NCBI GenBank assembly: GCA_032622095.1
Contig: CP136062.1
Span: 40,796,918-40,860,917 of the forward strand
DNA from: Siphonodentalium dalli
Taxonomy: Eukaryota > Mollusca > Scaphopoda > Gadilida > Siphonodentaliidae
Reading direction: 5' to 3'
Length of the DNA: 64,000 nucleotides
Made by a program: the position numbers and the translations under genes. Below the pieces are notes generated by a model. It worked only from the letters and a program-made list of their open reading frames with translations. It did not search any database and was not told the DNA's origin. Shown piece by piece: positions 1 to 9,469 of the stretch. Numbering within the stretch: position 1 is the stretch's first letter; each line of letters starts with the position of its first letter.

Positions 1-171
1 ATAACTGTAATAACTCAACCCGCTGAGGATTTCTGTCTTGATTTCCCATGTCATGTCTAGTCGCATTATGGAAATTCTTGATTTCTGTTTCATGATTGCA
101 TTTGCTAGTCCGCCATGCATCCATGGCGAGTTTTTATAGCAAGCTCATTATCCGTGATTATCCGAATTGGT

Positions 172-584
172 ATTGAAATTCATATGATTTCATTACAGTC
201 AGAGCTGAACAGATGTGTAATGTTCACAACACGCAATTATTTCAGAGAAGAATATCATCTTGCAATAATTATTGAATGACAAATTAGGCTCGTCGCACTT
301 TTGCTGACCCCGTTGGCCAATGCAGTGCAGTGTGTACTTGTGCTTTCCATTGGCCGCTAGGGTCTCAGTTGTAAGATGCATGCATTATATTGAAATTCAT
401 ATGATGTCTTTTCAGTCAGAGCTGCTCAGATGTGTAATTTTCACAACACGCAGTTATTTCAGCGAAGAATATCATCTTGCAATTGAATGACAAATTAGGC
501 TCGTCTCACTTTTGCCGACCCCGTTGGCCAACGAAGTGCAGTGTGTACTTGTGCTCTTAGGATCGCAGTCGTAATATGCATGCA
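172..584. repeat. Direct tandem duplication, about 210 bp, two copies
   Basis: Positions 172-384 and 389-584 read nearly the same. Both begin ATTGAAATTCATATGAT, pass through CACAACACGC and GACCCCGTTGGCCAA, and end at a TATGCATGCA-like string. The second copy lacks about 12 bp after ATCTTGCAAT and another short stretch near its end. No coding frame is convincing in either copy. Confidence 0.85.
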
Positions 585-608
585 GGGGATCAGCAGATCG
601 GCATCATC

Positions 609-1071
609 TTTTCAATTTTCAAACCCTCAGATCAGATTATATAAAATTTAAGCCAGAGTATATACTATTTGAAAGAGGAATCTCCAAAACACTGTATTTT
701 CAACTTATTCGATGTAATTAATAAACTGTGAACATGTTGTTTTGTTGAGTTACCGACGTCATTCCTATGCTCAAGTTTCTGTACAAAGTCTATTATTTTC
801 AATGGAAGGGGAATAACTCTATATATTTAAATATACAGTTATTCCTCTTCCATTGAAAATAAAACTATAGCGTGAATACTGTTTTATGATTTCACGTATT
901 TTCTATTACTCTATAGGCACATTCTGAGACACCGACGTCAAACAAAAACACAGTTTATTACATCGAATAAATGGAAAATAAAATGTTTTGGAGCTTCCTC
1001 TTTGAAATGATGTATAATATAGCATACATTTTATATAATGTGATCTGGGGTTTCGAAAATTAAGTGGGCCT
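609..1071. mobile_element. Long-TIR foldback element, AGGCCCAC family, copy G1
   Basis: The left half (609-830) reappears inverted in the right half (835-1071). Shared pieces include the AGATCACATTATATAAAA-type end, GAGGAAGCTCCAAAACA, ACATCGAATAA, and the central TTCCATTGAAAATAA. The right end reads AAGTGGGCCT followed by TTAA. The left outermost 10 or so bases have diverged. It carries no coding frame. The intact relative is at 38713-39161. Confidence 0.75.
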
Positions 1072-1075
1072 TTAA

Positions 1076-1325
1076 CCCCTCCATGACTGGAGCTTCCTGG
1101 AAGTTTGTGAAAACCCTGTGCCAATGCATTCTCTTATATATGCGAGTCGACCATATGTCGCCTCGCATATATAAGAGAATGCATTGGCCTAACAATTTTT
1201 TATATTTTTTTTTTATCAATGTTTCTTACATTCTTTAATAATTTGTATCATTTTTTATAATTTGTTCTTACATTCTTTCACAATTTTTATCATTTTTGTA
1301 ATAATATTATCTGGTGTTGTATATA
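1076..1325. mobile_element. Truncated TTAA-type MITE (CCCTCCATGACTGG family) with one 67-bp palindrome
   Basis: It starts directly after the TTAA that ends the preceding element, with CCCCTCCATGACTGGAGC. A 67-bp palindrome follows at 1121-1187 (CCAATGCATTCTC to its inverse, centre CATATG), then AT-rich spacer with repeated TTCTTACATTCTTT. The right half, with the second palindrome and the TIR, is missing. The full-length relative is at 50129-50753. Confidence 0.7.
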
Positions 1326-1380
1326 ACATGGAATATGTTGTATATAATGTGATCTGTGGGTTCGAAAATTAAGTGGGCCT
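1326..1380. mobile_element. Solo right end of the AGGCCCAC family
   Basis: TATAATGTGATCTGTGGG and TTCGAAAATTAAGTGGGCCT, followed by TTAA at 1381-1384, match the right terminus of 609-1071. Only the terminal 55 bp are present, so it is a relic or a duplicated end. Confidence 0.6.
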
Positions 1381-1472
1381 TTAAATACTCCGATCAATAT
1401 CCACAGGGTTTCAATATTTCGCACTGAGGTGAGACAAAACCTGTTTATTCATACCATATCAAGCCTAACATA

Positions 1473-1538
1473 CAGTAATGCCCTAAGTAATCGACTCCTT
1501 TGACCACAGCAGAATTATGGGTAACTATCAACACTCTC
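1473..1538. mobile_element. Solo end of the TA-flanked CAGTAATG palindromic MITE
   Basis: TA then CAGTAATGCCCTAAGTAATC and GACCACAGCAGAATTATGGG match the left arm of the element at 1776-1989. The sequence diverges after about 65 bp and no right arm is found. Confidence 0.6.
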
Positions 1539-1775
1539 AGAAGGTATCTTATGATGCTTAGGCCAAATAAATATCTATCTAACATAATAAAACAAAAAAC
1601 GATTTATTTTCATTAAATATAATAATATCCATCATAATTCATATAAAATACGACATTAGATTAGCGCTATGAATGCAAACTGAGATTTAGTATGTGGGGG
1701 TCCTCAAAGATAAGCTTAGTCCCAAGTTTTTGTGTCAAAACATTCATGGGGCCCTCAGGCTTACTGATGGGTGTA

Positions 1776-1989
1776 CAGTAATGCTCTAAGTAATCAACTT
1801 CTTAACCACAGCAGAATTATGGGTAACTTTTCAGGATTTAGTCGGAAATATGGCTTGTTGCCATTCATCGGAAAGCTCTCGGGGAGAGCTTTCCGATGAA
1901 AGGCAACAAGCCATATTTCCGACTGAATGCTGAAAAGTTACCCATAATTCTGCTGTGGTTAAAGGAGTCGATTACTTAGAGCGTTACTG
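1776..1989. mobile_element. Near-perfect palindromic MITE with TA target duplication (Tc1/mariner-like ends)
   Basis: It starts TA|CAGTAATGCTCTAAG and ends CTTAGAGCGTTACTG|TA. Each arm is about 100 bp, passing through GCAGAATTATGGGTAAC and GCTTGTTGCC to a short centre (CTCTCGGGGAGAG). TA duplications and CAGT ends are typical of Tc1/mariner-type non-autonomous elements; the superfamily is inferred from those alone. Other copies lie at 40776-40901 and 56608-56819. Confidence 0.8.
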
Positions 1990-2159
1990 TAGCTCCTTCG
2001 TGTTCCTATTCTGGAATCTATCAGTTGAACGAGTCTTTATCGGCAACTCAAGTCAGTATCCAAGTATTTCATGTATGTAACGACTTATGTTTTATCAATT
2101 GAATGAGACAAATACGGGTATAAGTTTTGGGTTTAAACATTTCCACGACGGGAGCTGCG

Positions 2160-2440
2160 CTTGGGCAGCATTTTAAAACACTCTTCAAATATCTCTGCTA
2201 TGTCGTTAAAACACTTCTTCAAATATATCCGTAATTTCGTTAATGATGACCGCTATGTAATAGTGTATTTCGTTGTTTCGCTGTATTTCATATTTCTATA
2301 TTTGGCTCTAGTTCGCCATTTCGCTGCATTTCCCATTCCGCTATTTCGCTGTATTTCCTATTTCGCTTTTTTTTCGATGTATTTCTTATTTCGATAATTC
2401 GCTATATTTCACATATTATGGGATATGGATTATAGGATAT
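2160..2440. repeat. Degenerate TTTCGCTGTATTTC low-complexity repeat
   Basis: The motif TATTTCGCTGTATTTC recurs with variation, and the block ends ATTCGCTATATTTCACATA then TTATGGGATAT. The same block, about 250 bp, forms the interior of the element at 42558-43188, so this is probably a relic of that family without its TIRs. The 78-codon open frame here reflects the T-rich repeat and is not treated as a gene. Confidence 0.6.
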
Positions 2441-2544
2441 CCCATATTCTGATATTTAATCGAACATCGCGTGCCACGTATTACATCGTGAACCAAGATT
2501 ACATATTGTTTGCTATATAATCCTTGGAATATTGGCTGCTTTAA

Positions 2545-2945
2545 CCCTTTACCCAACAAACCGGCCAAAACCGGCCAAATAAAGCTTCAACAGCCTAAAA
2601 TATCTTCGGTCTGTCTCAACAGAACCATACAAATATGGATATCATTGGAACCGGCTCCTTGACCACATTGTGATAGTTACAGTTATGCCCTGTGCCAATG
2701 CATTCTCTTATATATGCGAGTCGACCATAGGTCGCCTCGCATATATAAGAGAATGCATTGGCCTAAAAATATTTACCTTGATCTTTTTTTAACACTTTTT
2801 ACCATTTTTTCTTACATTCTTTAACAATTTTATAATTTTTAATGTGTTAAGCCAATGCATTCTCTTATATATGCGAGGCGACCTATGGTCGACTCGCATA
2901 TATAAGAGAATGCATTGGCACATGGCCGTTCTGTTGGGTAAAGGG
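2545..2945. mobile_element. piggyBac-type MITE, family A, carrying the paired palindrome cassette
   Basis: TTAA flanks both ends (2541-2544, 2946-2949). The terminal inverted repeats are perfect: CCCTTTACCCAACA and TGTTGGGTAAAGGG. Inside are two 67-bp palindromes, 2695-2761 (forward) and 2852-2918 (reverse), separated by a 90-bp AT-rich spacer. TTAA duplication with CCC ends is the signature of piggyBac-mobilised elements; the transposase source is inferred. The flank holding GGCCGGTTTTGG lies on the left here and on the right in the three other copies, so this copy is inverted. Confidence 0.88.
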
Positions 2946-3064
2946 TTAATGTCATCAAGCTTATTAGTGTTATGAAGTCTTACATTTTCACTTGTGAGAA
3001 TGTATCTATGTATCTATGTTAACATGCATCTTTATTTCCTAGGAATAAACACATTGAACATTAA

Positions 3065-3584
3065 AGGTGGATTATCTCTTTGTAAACATGTATTATATAG
3101 TTACCTGGGTATAAAATATTAGATCTAAATCGAAGACTCCTGTCCGGAAATGCTTCTATTGATTAATATTAATTTTATTTCGAATATTTTCTGGTCTAAA
3201 AAGGTGTGATTGTTTTGCTAACGAACAATAGTGGTTACTGTTAACAGAGACCAGAAAGTTTTTGGTATAATTTTGTCACAAGTAAACATTAATTATACTC
3301 ATTATCGCTTATAACTATGGCATAAAACAATACAACCAATCAAACTGGGACATTTGACGTTCGGTACGTAGCCATAGGAAAAGCCTGATGCTCTCTATCG
3401 CTATATGGTATCACCCGAATGTTCTGTTCTAAAAATAGACAAATAAACGGTCCCAATAAAATGTTGGAAATAAAATCAATATTAATTGATAGAAACCTTT
3501 CCGGACAGGGGTCTTCAGTTCATATTTATTAGTTTGTACCCACGCAACTATTTCAAATTTGTTATTTAAAGAGATAATCCATCT
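3065..3584. mobile_element. TTAA-flanked long-TIR element (AGGTGGATTATC ends)
   Basis: TTAA precedes AGGTGGATTATCTCTTT at 3065 and follows its inverse AAAGAGATAATCCATCT at 3584. Terminal inverted repeats extend about 125 bp with indels and include CCTGTCCGGAAA and ATTAATATTRATTTTATTTC. The interior has no coding frame. Confidence 0.75.
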
Positions 3585-3599
3585 TTAAACTGAATCTGA

Positions 3600-4750
3600 T
3601 ACTTATGCTATGTTGGAGCAAATGGTCACATGACCACGACCATAAAATACTTTGATTGGAACAAAGCATAACCAATCGACAGAGGAAGTGACAAGTGGCA
3701 ATTACTGTTAAATTCCAATTATAAGAACCGAGTGCGCAGACTCGTAAGTTCTTTGATATCATACATTATGCGCGCTTGTGAATGAAGCGAATTGGCAGTG
3801 AAGGATGTTCATCATGTCTCGCGAAAAAATATGTTGTATCATGTCTCGACAATATTGCTTCCATCAGTCGAAATATATCTGCCAAAAAGTCCAATATGCT
3901 TTACTATATCATCATGATATATAATTTCTCATCACAATGAATTGAGAAATTGTCATACTATGCATTGCTTAAATACAAGCACTTGGAAAACGGAGACCAT
4001 GGAAATCATTTGAAAAAATGTGTGCTTACATGTAATAATTATATATACTCCTGGTACACAGAAGAGACTGATGATACACCTAATTGATAATTATCACAAG
4101 TCTCGGAAAAGACCCTTATTACGACAGTATGTTCCGATTGTACAGACTGAGTAACCAGACTCTCGATAGTTCTCTGATAGAATACACTATACGCTCTTAT
4201 GCGTGAACAAATTGGTCACAACCACGAATGTAATTAAACATGTCCGGAGATATATGAACTTGTTTATTGCATAATTAGTTCTCTTCGTTTCTACCAGACA
4301 ATATTCTATCCATAATAAATTGTGAAAAAGTCGCAGTTTCCTGCCGAGACTCATTTAGCACACATCAGGGGAACAAACTCTCGTTATATTGTGTATTATT
4401 ACACATCCCTTAACTAACCCTATTCTGATTTGGCAGAAACCGTCATATAATCCGGGAAAAAGTCATATTGGACTCCAGAGTTCAATTACGTACGCATCAC
4501 AATTTCACCGATTCATTTGGCAATATATATAGTTACTTCGTGACGTCACGGAGTCCCGATAAAAAAAGTCATATTGGACCTCGCATTGAGTTTTTTGTTC
4601 AGTCCCGTGTTAACTGTTCCAAATCATGCTTTCTGATGATCAAATACAGGCTTTTATAGAGAATCAAGTGCCGAAAAATATCAAAAATTACCACAAAATT
4701 GTTCTTGCCAAAATTTGGATAAATATACAGATGGATAATAAAAATGTTAT
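3600..4750. other. No gene seen; diffuse old repeats
   Basis: This stretch is AT-rich with stops in all frames. Part of it (about 3895-4110) resembles 9960-10185, sharing ATATCATCATGAT and CATCACAATG. The 14-mer AAAGTCATATTGGA occurs at 4459 and 4565, and again at 4805. No promoter or RNA gene could be supported. Confidence 0.5.
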
Positions 4751-4751
4751 T

Positions 4752-4894
4752 ATACAATGTTGTGTAAATATGTGTTTTTCTTGTACTCGTCCAGGTTGTG
4801 GTGAAAAGTCATATTGGATGAGACACGCATATCACTTTTCCACACAACCTGGACAAGTATACAAGAAGAACACACACATTACCCAACATTGTAT
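4752..4894. repeat. Inverted repeat, arms about 57 bp
   Basis: The left arm begins ATACAATGTTGTGTAA and runs to GTCCAGGTTGTGGTGAAAAG; the right arm is its inverse, ending CCAACATTGTAT. Arms differ by a few indels. The loop is about 30 bp. It may be a small foldback element; no target duplication was identified. Confidence 0.7.
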
Positions 4895-5009
4895 AACGAC
4901 TTCATAATAGTCGCACTCAGTTGAGGCTGAGGTGCACCTAATTCATATCACCGATCTTGAAACGCGAATACATGTACCATCAGTATTATTCCAGAATCAG
5001 CGTTTCCCC

Positions 5010-5400
5010 AATTTTAAAGTGATGTGAAACACTCTGATAGGGTGATCATATAGAAATGGAGAATAATCGTGTTCCAAGTATTTATTTTTACAAATTATAT
5101 ATCCAACTTGGCAACTCACACCGTCATACTTGTACATTAATATAAATGCAGTGCCTCTCGATGGCGACATAGTTTTCGTTAGTTTATCGCCGATAGATGC
5201 GTCCCGAATCGAGTTGTATTTACAATTGAGCGTAGTTCAGACGATATTTACTATGGTGTGGTACGGTTGATTTTCTTAAGATTTTCGGCGATGTTAGTAG
5301 AATGTCACATTCCTACAGATGGCATAGCACCTGCATGCTAACTTATCAGTTTCACACACCCGAACAAATACATAATATGTCTTTAAGTAATTACTTCAAG
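5010..5400 (-). repeat. Dispersed repeat H, inverted relative of 44030-44795
   Basis: Blocks such as AAAGTGATGTGAAACACTC, AAATGGAGAATAATC, GTCCCGAATCGAG and TGTTAGTAGAATG recur in the opposite orientation at 44030-44795. This copy has no MITE where the other copy carries one, so it serves as a related empty site. No coding content is seen. Confidence 0.65.
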
Positions 5401-5640
5401 TTCATAAGCCTCTGAGACTGGCTATTTAACTTAATCGCGACACAGGAGCATCTCGGTAATCCATGAATAATAAGAATATAAAGACACAAACGATGACATT
5501 ATTACATGGCTAAAATATTCATGGCATGCACAGTGACCCAGTTATCCAGTGCGACTGAGCCAGCGCTGTCTGATTTCCTAGATGACACAAATATCGATTT
5601 TCACGTGCGGTGAATACTTTTCTATTTATAAATACGTAAG

Positions 5641-5930
5641 TCGGGATTTTTTTTACCCTGTGCCAATGCATTCTCTTATATATGCGAGTCGACCATATGT
5701 CGCCTCGCATATATAAGAGAATGCATTGGCCTAATAATTTTTTATAATTTTTTTAAAATAAATATTTCTTACAATTTTTAGGACATAACATAAAAAACAT
5801 CCATTACCCTGCAGGGAGCCCCACACACATATATATATATATAAGCATATAGAAGAGTGTCGTCTGCTCATGTTTGTCTGGGGCTCTGTATGGGTGAAAT
5901 TATAAAATTGTTAAAGAATACAAGAAAATT
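5641..5930. mobile_element. Truncated GTCGGGATTT-ended MITE with one 67-bp palindrome
   Basis: It starts GTCGGGATTTTTTTTACCC, then a 67-bp palindrome at 5663-5729 (centre CATATG). AT-rich spacer follows, with TTACCCTGCAGGGAG and GTCTGGGGCTCTGTATGGGT. It matches the left two thirds of the complete copy at 11249-11649 and stops just before the 103-bp direct repeat at 5935. Confidence 0.7.
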
Positions 5931-5934
5931 TAAA

Positions 5935-6037
5935 TTTAATTGAAAAAAGACACCTATTAATGGCTATTATGGTAGTATGTTCCAATTATAGATATAGAGT
6001 AAACCGACTAACGGTCGTACTTTGATAGAATATACAC
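5935..6037. repeat. 103-bp perfect direct repeat, left copy
   Basis: Identical base for base to 6841-6943 by eye; the sequences diverge immediately outside. The two copies bracket an 803-bp segment with a microsatellite and a LINE tail. The repeat itself is AT-rich and non-coding. Confidence 0.85.
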
Positions 6038-6162
6038 TACTTCTTCAATGTTTTATTGCCCATAAATCACATATATACAAGTATAATGCGACAATAGAGC
6101 CATATATATATAAAAAACATAACACATTCAATGTCAAGAGGTGCAGACAAGAGGGACACACA

Positions 6163-6300
6163 TACATGCGCACATATACATACATATATACATACATATA
6201 TATACATATACACATACATACATGCATACATACACATGCACATACATACATATACTCGCGTACATACACACATACGTACATACATACATACATACATATG
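6163..6300. repeat. Microsatellite, CATACATA/TATACA type
   Basis: Imperfect repeats of ACATAC and ATATAC fill this stretch. They keep long frames open on both strands (6022-6417), which are low-complexity Tyr/His/Thr/Ile or Cys/Val/Tyr/Met strings and not genes. Confidence 0.85.
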
Positions 6301-6454
6301 GGTAACATGATAATAATTCATCTCCAACTTGGTCAATTCAGCGCTGTGTGTGAGGGCGACTGACCGGGGCTCTGTGTGGGGAAACCCACGAGACACAGGT
6401 CCGTCTCCCACACCCACCAGCGCCGAATTAACAAGAATCGTACATGTGCTCAGC

Positions 6455-6694
6455 TCAGCGGTGATCCAATTTTCTGGTTAGTTGTCTGATAAAACAACAT
6501 AATTTATTTAATGGTACTATATCTTTCGGATTCATTATTTTTTCAAAGCCAAACAAATTATTAAGTTCAGTTAATGGTGATGGGAGGAAACGTCTTCTGA
6601 GCGAGCTAATTTCCGGACACTCAAATAGATAGTGGTACTCGTCTCCAATCGGTTTACTGTCGCATAATGTGCAAATGATTAATAACACGTGCAC
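6455..6694 (-). pseudogene. LINE reverse-transcriptase C-terminal tail, 5'-truncated
   Basis: The frame encodes the end of a non-LTR retrotransposon polyprotein. It contains a Cys-x2-Cys-x9-His-x4-Cys motif (CTLCDSKPIGDEYHYLFEC) followed by P-E-I, the zinc-knuckle-like tail found after the RT domain in many animal LINEs. Only about 75 residues remain and the catalytic RT domain is absent, so it is a dead 5'-truncated copy. The true element sequence probably starts near 6680; the annotated methionine is only the first available one. The frame stops at 6455. It lies inside the 803-bp segment bracketed by the 103-bp direct repeats. A second LINE tail with the same H-x4-C spacing is at 22196-22400. 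The LINE clade cannot be named from this fragment. Confidence 0.75.
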
Positions 6695-6840
6695 ACATAT
6701 ACATTTAAAAAAATAATGACACTTATAATGCTTTCATTAAATGAACACATTATACAGACATTTAGATCATTGAGACTATTTTGTTTATCTAATATATTGT
6801 CTTTTTACAATTAGTTAATGAAGACAAATAAATTTATTTT

Positions 6841-6943
6841 ATTTAATTGAAAAAAGACACCTATTAATGGCTATTATGGTAGTATGTTCCAATTATAGAT
6901 ATAGAGTAAACCGACTAACGGTCGTACTTTGATAGAATATACA
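6841..6943. repeat. 103-bp perfect direct repeat, right copy
   Basis: Same sequence as 5935-6037. It is preceded by AATAAATTTATTTT, which could be an AT-rich element tail. Confidence 0.85.
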
Positions 6944-7104
6944 ATACACTAGCTCGTGACAGACATATTCACTATAAAACATAGGTAGTGTCAATCATCA
7001 ACACTGGGCGGCAATATACGCTTGTCGTGCCGTAGTATAAGCCGTCGAACAATTATCTCCTCCAAAATCAACTAACACTACTAAATTGACAACACTTCCT
7101 TTAC

Positions 7105-7310
7105 AGAAATTGTGTATATATATTCAATATTTTTACAAAATATATTAAAAACAACCCAAAAAAAAAATCACAAAAACCAAAAACAAATATGCACTGTATA
7201 TATATACATCCACATATACCATTGTCTACCCTCGTACATATTTTTTCAACCAATAAAATACAACAAGAACATGAAGATGATTTCACTTACGCCCGCGCCC
7301 TGGGAACCCA
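7105..7310. repeat. Left member of a diverged direct repeat flanking the basic-protein element
   Basis: A-rich sequence with TGTATATATATT and CCAAAAACAAATAT, ending TTCACTTACGCCCGCGCCCTG. A similar order of blocks recurs at about 8837-9066, ending TTCACTTACGCCCGTGCTATG. The resemblance is loose except for the final 18 bp. It may be an old duplication or the remains of long terminal repeats; both are inference. Confidence 0.35.
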
Positions 7311-7570
7311 TTCAAACCGGGGGAAGATGCAATCATTTCTATAACAGGCACTGCCCGCCACCAATATAATTACAAATTAACTTTCAGAAGCTCTGGCAGC
7401 AAGTGCAGCGAACAAGTCAGATTTTATTTGACTCCATTAGTTCCTTGCGGTGTCAGAGCGTCGGTACGAGTGATTTGAGCGGTCTGTAACCTTAATTGGG
7501 AGCAACCGCCCTCGTGCTGATGCCGGCGAGTGAGTGAGACGGTTTTGGATTAGGCTTAGTGCGACGGACA

Positions 7571-8418
7571 ATGGAGCTAATCCCGGACGCCGCGTTAGCA
7601 GCAATCCAGAGATCTCAAATTGCGGACACAGTTAGCTGGAGTCTCCAGTCTAACAGAGGTTATTTGACTCTCTGTGTTGAATTTCGGACGGGAGATGCTG
7701 GAAACCAGAAATCTTCCACCCGGAGCAAGGCCAAGACCAGCCGTACAATGAAAGAGGAGCCTCCTAAGAGAAAGACGCCAGCTCGAAGGAGAAGGGACGC
7801 AGCCAGACGGGCTAAATGGAAGAAGCAGAAAGGGGTGACTGTAGATCGGCCAGTCGCCCTTCCCGTGTGGTTCAGCCATCCAGTGTCACAGCCGGTAGGC
7901 CGGAGTTGTCTGAGAGACGCCCAGACGACCCGGCCTGCATGGAGACAGGTGACATTAGACCAGCTAGCAGGGACTCCGTTGATCTGCCGGAGGTCCCTGC
8001 TGTCGGCACAGAGACGAGCGGAGACAGGGACGCGGATACCACCCCCGATGTCCCTGCCGCCAGTTTCGACGTGGAGATGGAAACACCACCCAGCCATTCT
8101 CCACCAGGGGCGGATTCTACCATCACCGCCCCTCCGACGCCGAGGTATGACGAGAAGCCGGCGACGTCCATCACCAAAGAACAGATGGAAAAACAGCGCC
8201 ACAAAATCAAGATAGCGCTTGTGACACACCACGCAGCAGGAACGACTTACCATCTCACCAAATACGAATTATTCCTGCTGCGGGATCGCCAGGTCTACTG
8301 GCATCAAGACAAAGATGAGAGCACCTCTGGCACAGTTAAAGTAATTCAAACATCGACATATGGCCAATACACACTAGAATACTCAAAGCATCCAAGACCA
8401 CTAGAAGAAAGAAAATGA
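7571..8418 (+). pseudogene. Unrecognised basic protein of a repeat family, frameshifted copy
   Basis: Two overlapping plus frames together look like one broken protein. Frame one starts at ATG 7571 (MELIPDAALAAIQRSQIADT) and reaches a strongly basic stretch (KRKTPARRRRDAARRAKWKK, near residues 65-85); it stays open to 8215 but loses plausibility after about 7840. The second frame (7816-8418) carries ELSERRPDDPACMETGDI and ends PLEERK. That segment matches 35162-35743 (minus) over about 36 residues, which supports the second frame downstream. The join is therefore a -1 (or +2) shift between about 7820 and 7900. A polyadenylation-type AATAAA lies at 8482 and a conserved double hairpin at 8511-8560. 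I do not recognise the family. Multi-copy status and shared 3' structure suggest a retroelement-borne ORF; a domesticated gene family is possible. Confidence 0.55.
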
Positions 8419-8496
8419 ACTCCAAAAAGAATCCAGAAATTGCTATCTTTTTTTTCATTTCCCCCCCCCTCTTATTTTCTCTAATAAAATCAATAC

Positions 8497-8560
8497 CATG
8501 AGGGATTAAGGAAAGGGGCTTTCGGCCCTTTCGACAATCCCGGGGCTAGCTACCCCAAAA
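8497..8560 (+). repeat. Double-hairpin 3' module, copy 1
   Basis: After ATGAGGGATTAAG comes a stem of GAAAGGGGC (8511-8519), loop TTTC, and GGCCCTTTC (8524-8532), 8 of 9 pairs. Next is GACAATCCCGGGG and a second short stem, GGGG pairing with CCCC around CTAGCTA. The same order occurs at 9470-9530 (plus) and 35039-35097 (minus). It lies 80-140 bp after the stop of the basic-protein frame. Confidence 0.65.
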
Positions 8561-9469
8561 CCACCCATGAAAAAAAAAAGAAAAAGAAAAAAAGCTAGCG
8601 CTCATGTCATACACATTCCACTCACCTAACAACACCAACCAAGCGGGATCCGGCTTGAAAACCGACCCAGCACTAGCTTGGGGTGGGGTGCAGGAACTAC
8701 AGACCCATAAGTGGTCATAGCTCTAAACGAGTTAGGAGCGGCACATACCAAAATATGCTAGCCCCGCTTGCCACTCTGTCTTTTCTTCGGGAGTAGGACG
8801 GCTCACGGCTCAAGAACCGAACACACTGAAATGTACTAAATGTATATAAATGTTTTTAAAAAAAATAAAGAAATTACCAAAATATAAAACCAAAAATCTA
8901 TTGAATGTAATCATATATATCTCTGTACAAAACCATTTGCATATATCGTCAACAATTAAAGTATATCTCGTACAAAATCTTCGGATTTACTTCACCTATC
9001 GGAACCCAAATAACTCTGCACATAAAATTTGTCAGAGTCTTCACTTACGCCCGTGCTATGGGATGCAGGGCGGTCCATACAGACACAACGAAATAAACAA
9101 AACATACTGTCTCTGCGCTTTGGCTATAGCAGAATAGCGGTATGATGGTGCATTGAATCACATTGAATCACACGCTCTGCCTTGCGATTGTTTTTTAAAC
9201 AACTAACAAACTAACACCATTTTAAAATTATAACACGGGGCCCCGCTCCTTTTTCAGCGCACCAGATGACACGCTCAGCTCAACCATATATTAAATTAAA
9301 AGGACCCACCGGGACACCCCTCACACCCCATATTAAAGCTCGTGGGCTCTTCCCCAAATAATCCATCCAATCAATTCAATCAACGAAATAACATTAATTC
9401 ATTATGTCCGCTTTTGCCGTGTTCGGACATGATTGTTTTCTGTGTGCTATATCTCCAACAACAACAAAC
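8561..9469. other. Element 3' tail and AT-rich DNA, no gene
   Basis: 8575-8830 is a GC-balanced stretch after an A/G-rich run (AAAAAAGAAAAAGAAAAAA) with no long frame; it may be more of the element's 3' region. 8837-9066 is the right member of the loose direct repeat described at 7105. 9240-9360 holds CGGGGCCCCG. Nothing further is supportable. Confidence 0.4.

Noticed and set aside
6022-6417. Open frames of 87-116 codons on both strands
   Set aside because: Low-complexity translation of the CATACATA microsatellite.
7559-8253. Minus-strand frames of 94-197 codons opposite the basic-protein copy
   Set aside because: They are shadows of the plus-strand coding region; the homology to 35162-35743 fixes the sense strand.
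8460-8560. Histone-type 3' stem-loop or self-cleaving ribozyme in the double hairpin
   Set aside because: It lacks the histone stem-loop consensus, and no hammerhead core (CTGATGA with GAAA) or HDV-like pseudoknot could be traced.
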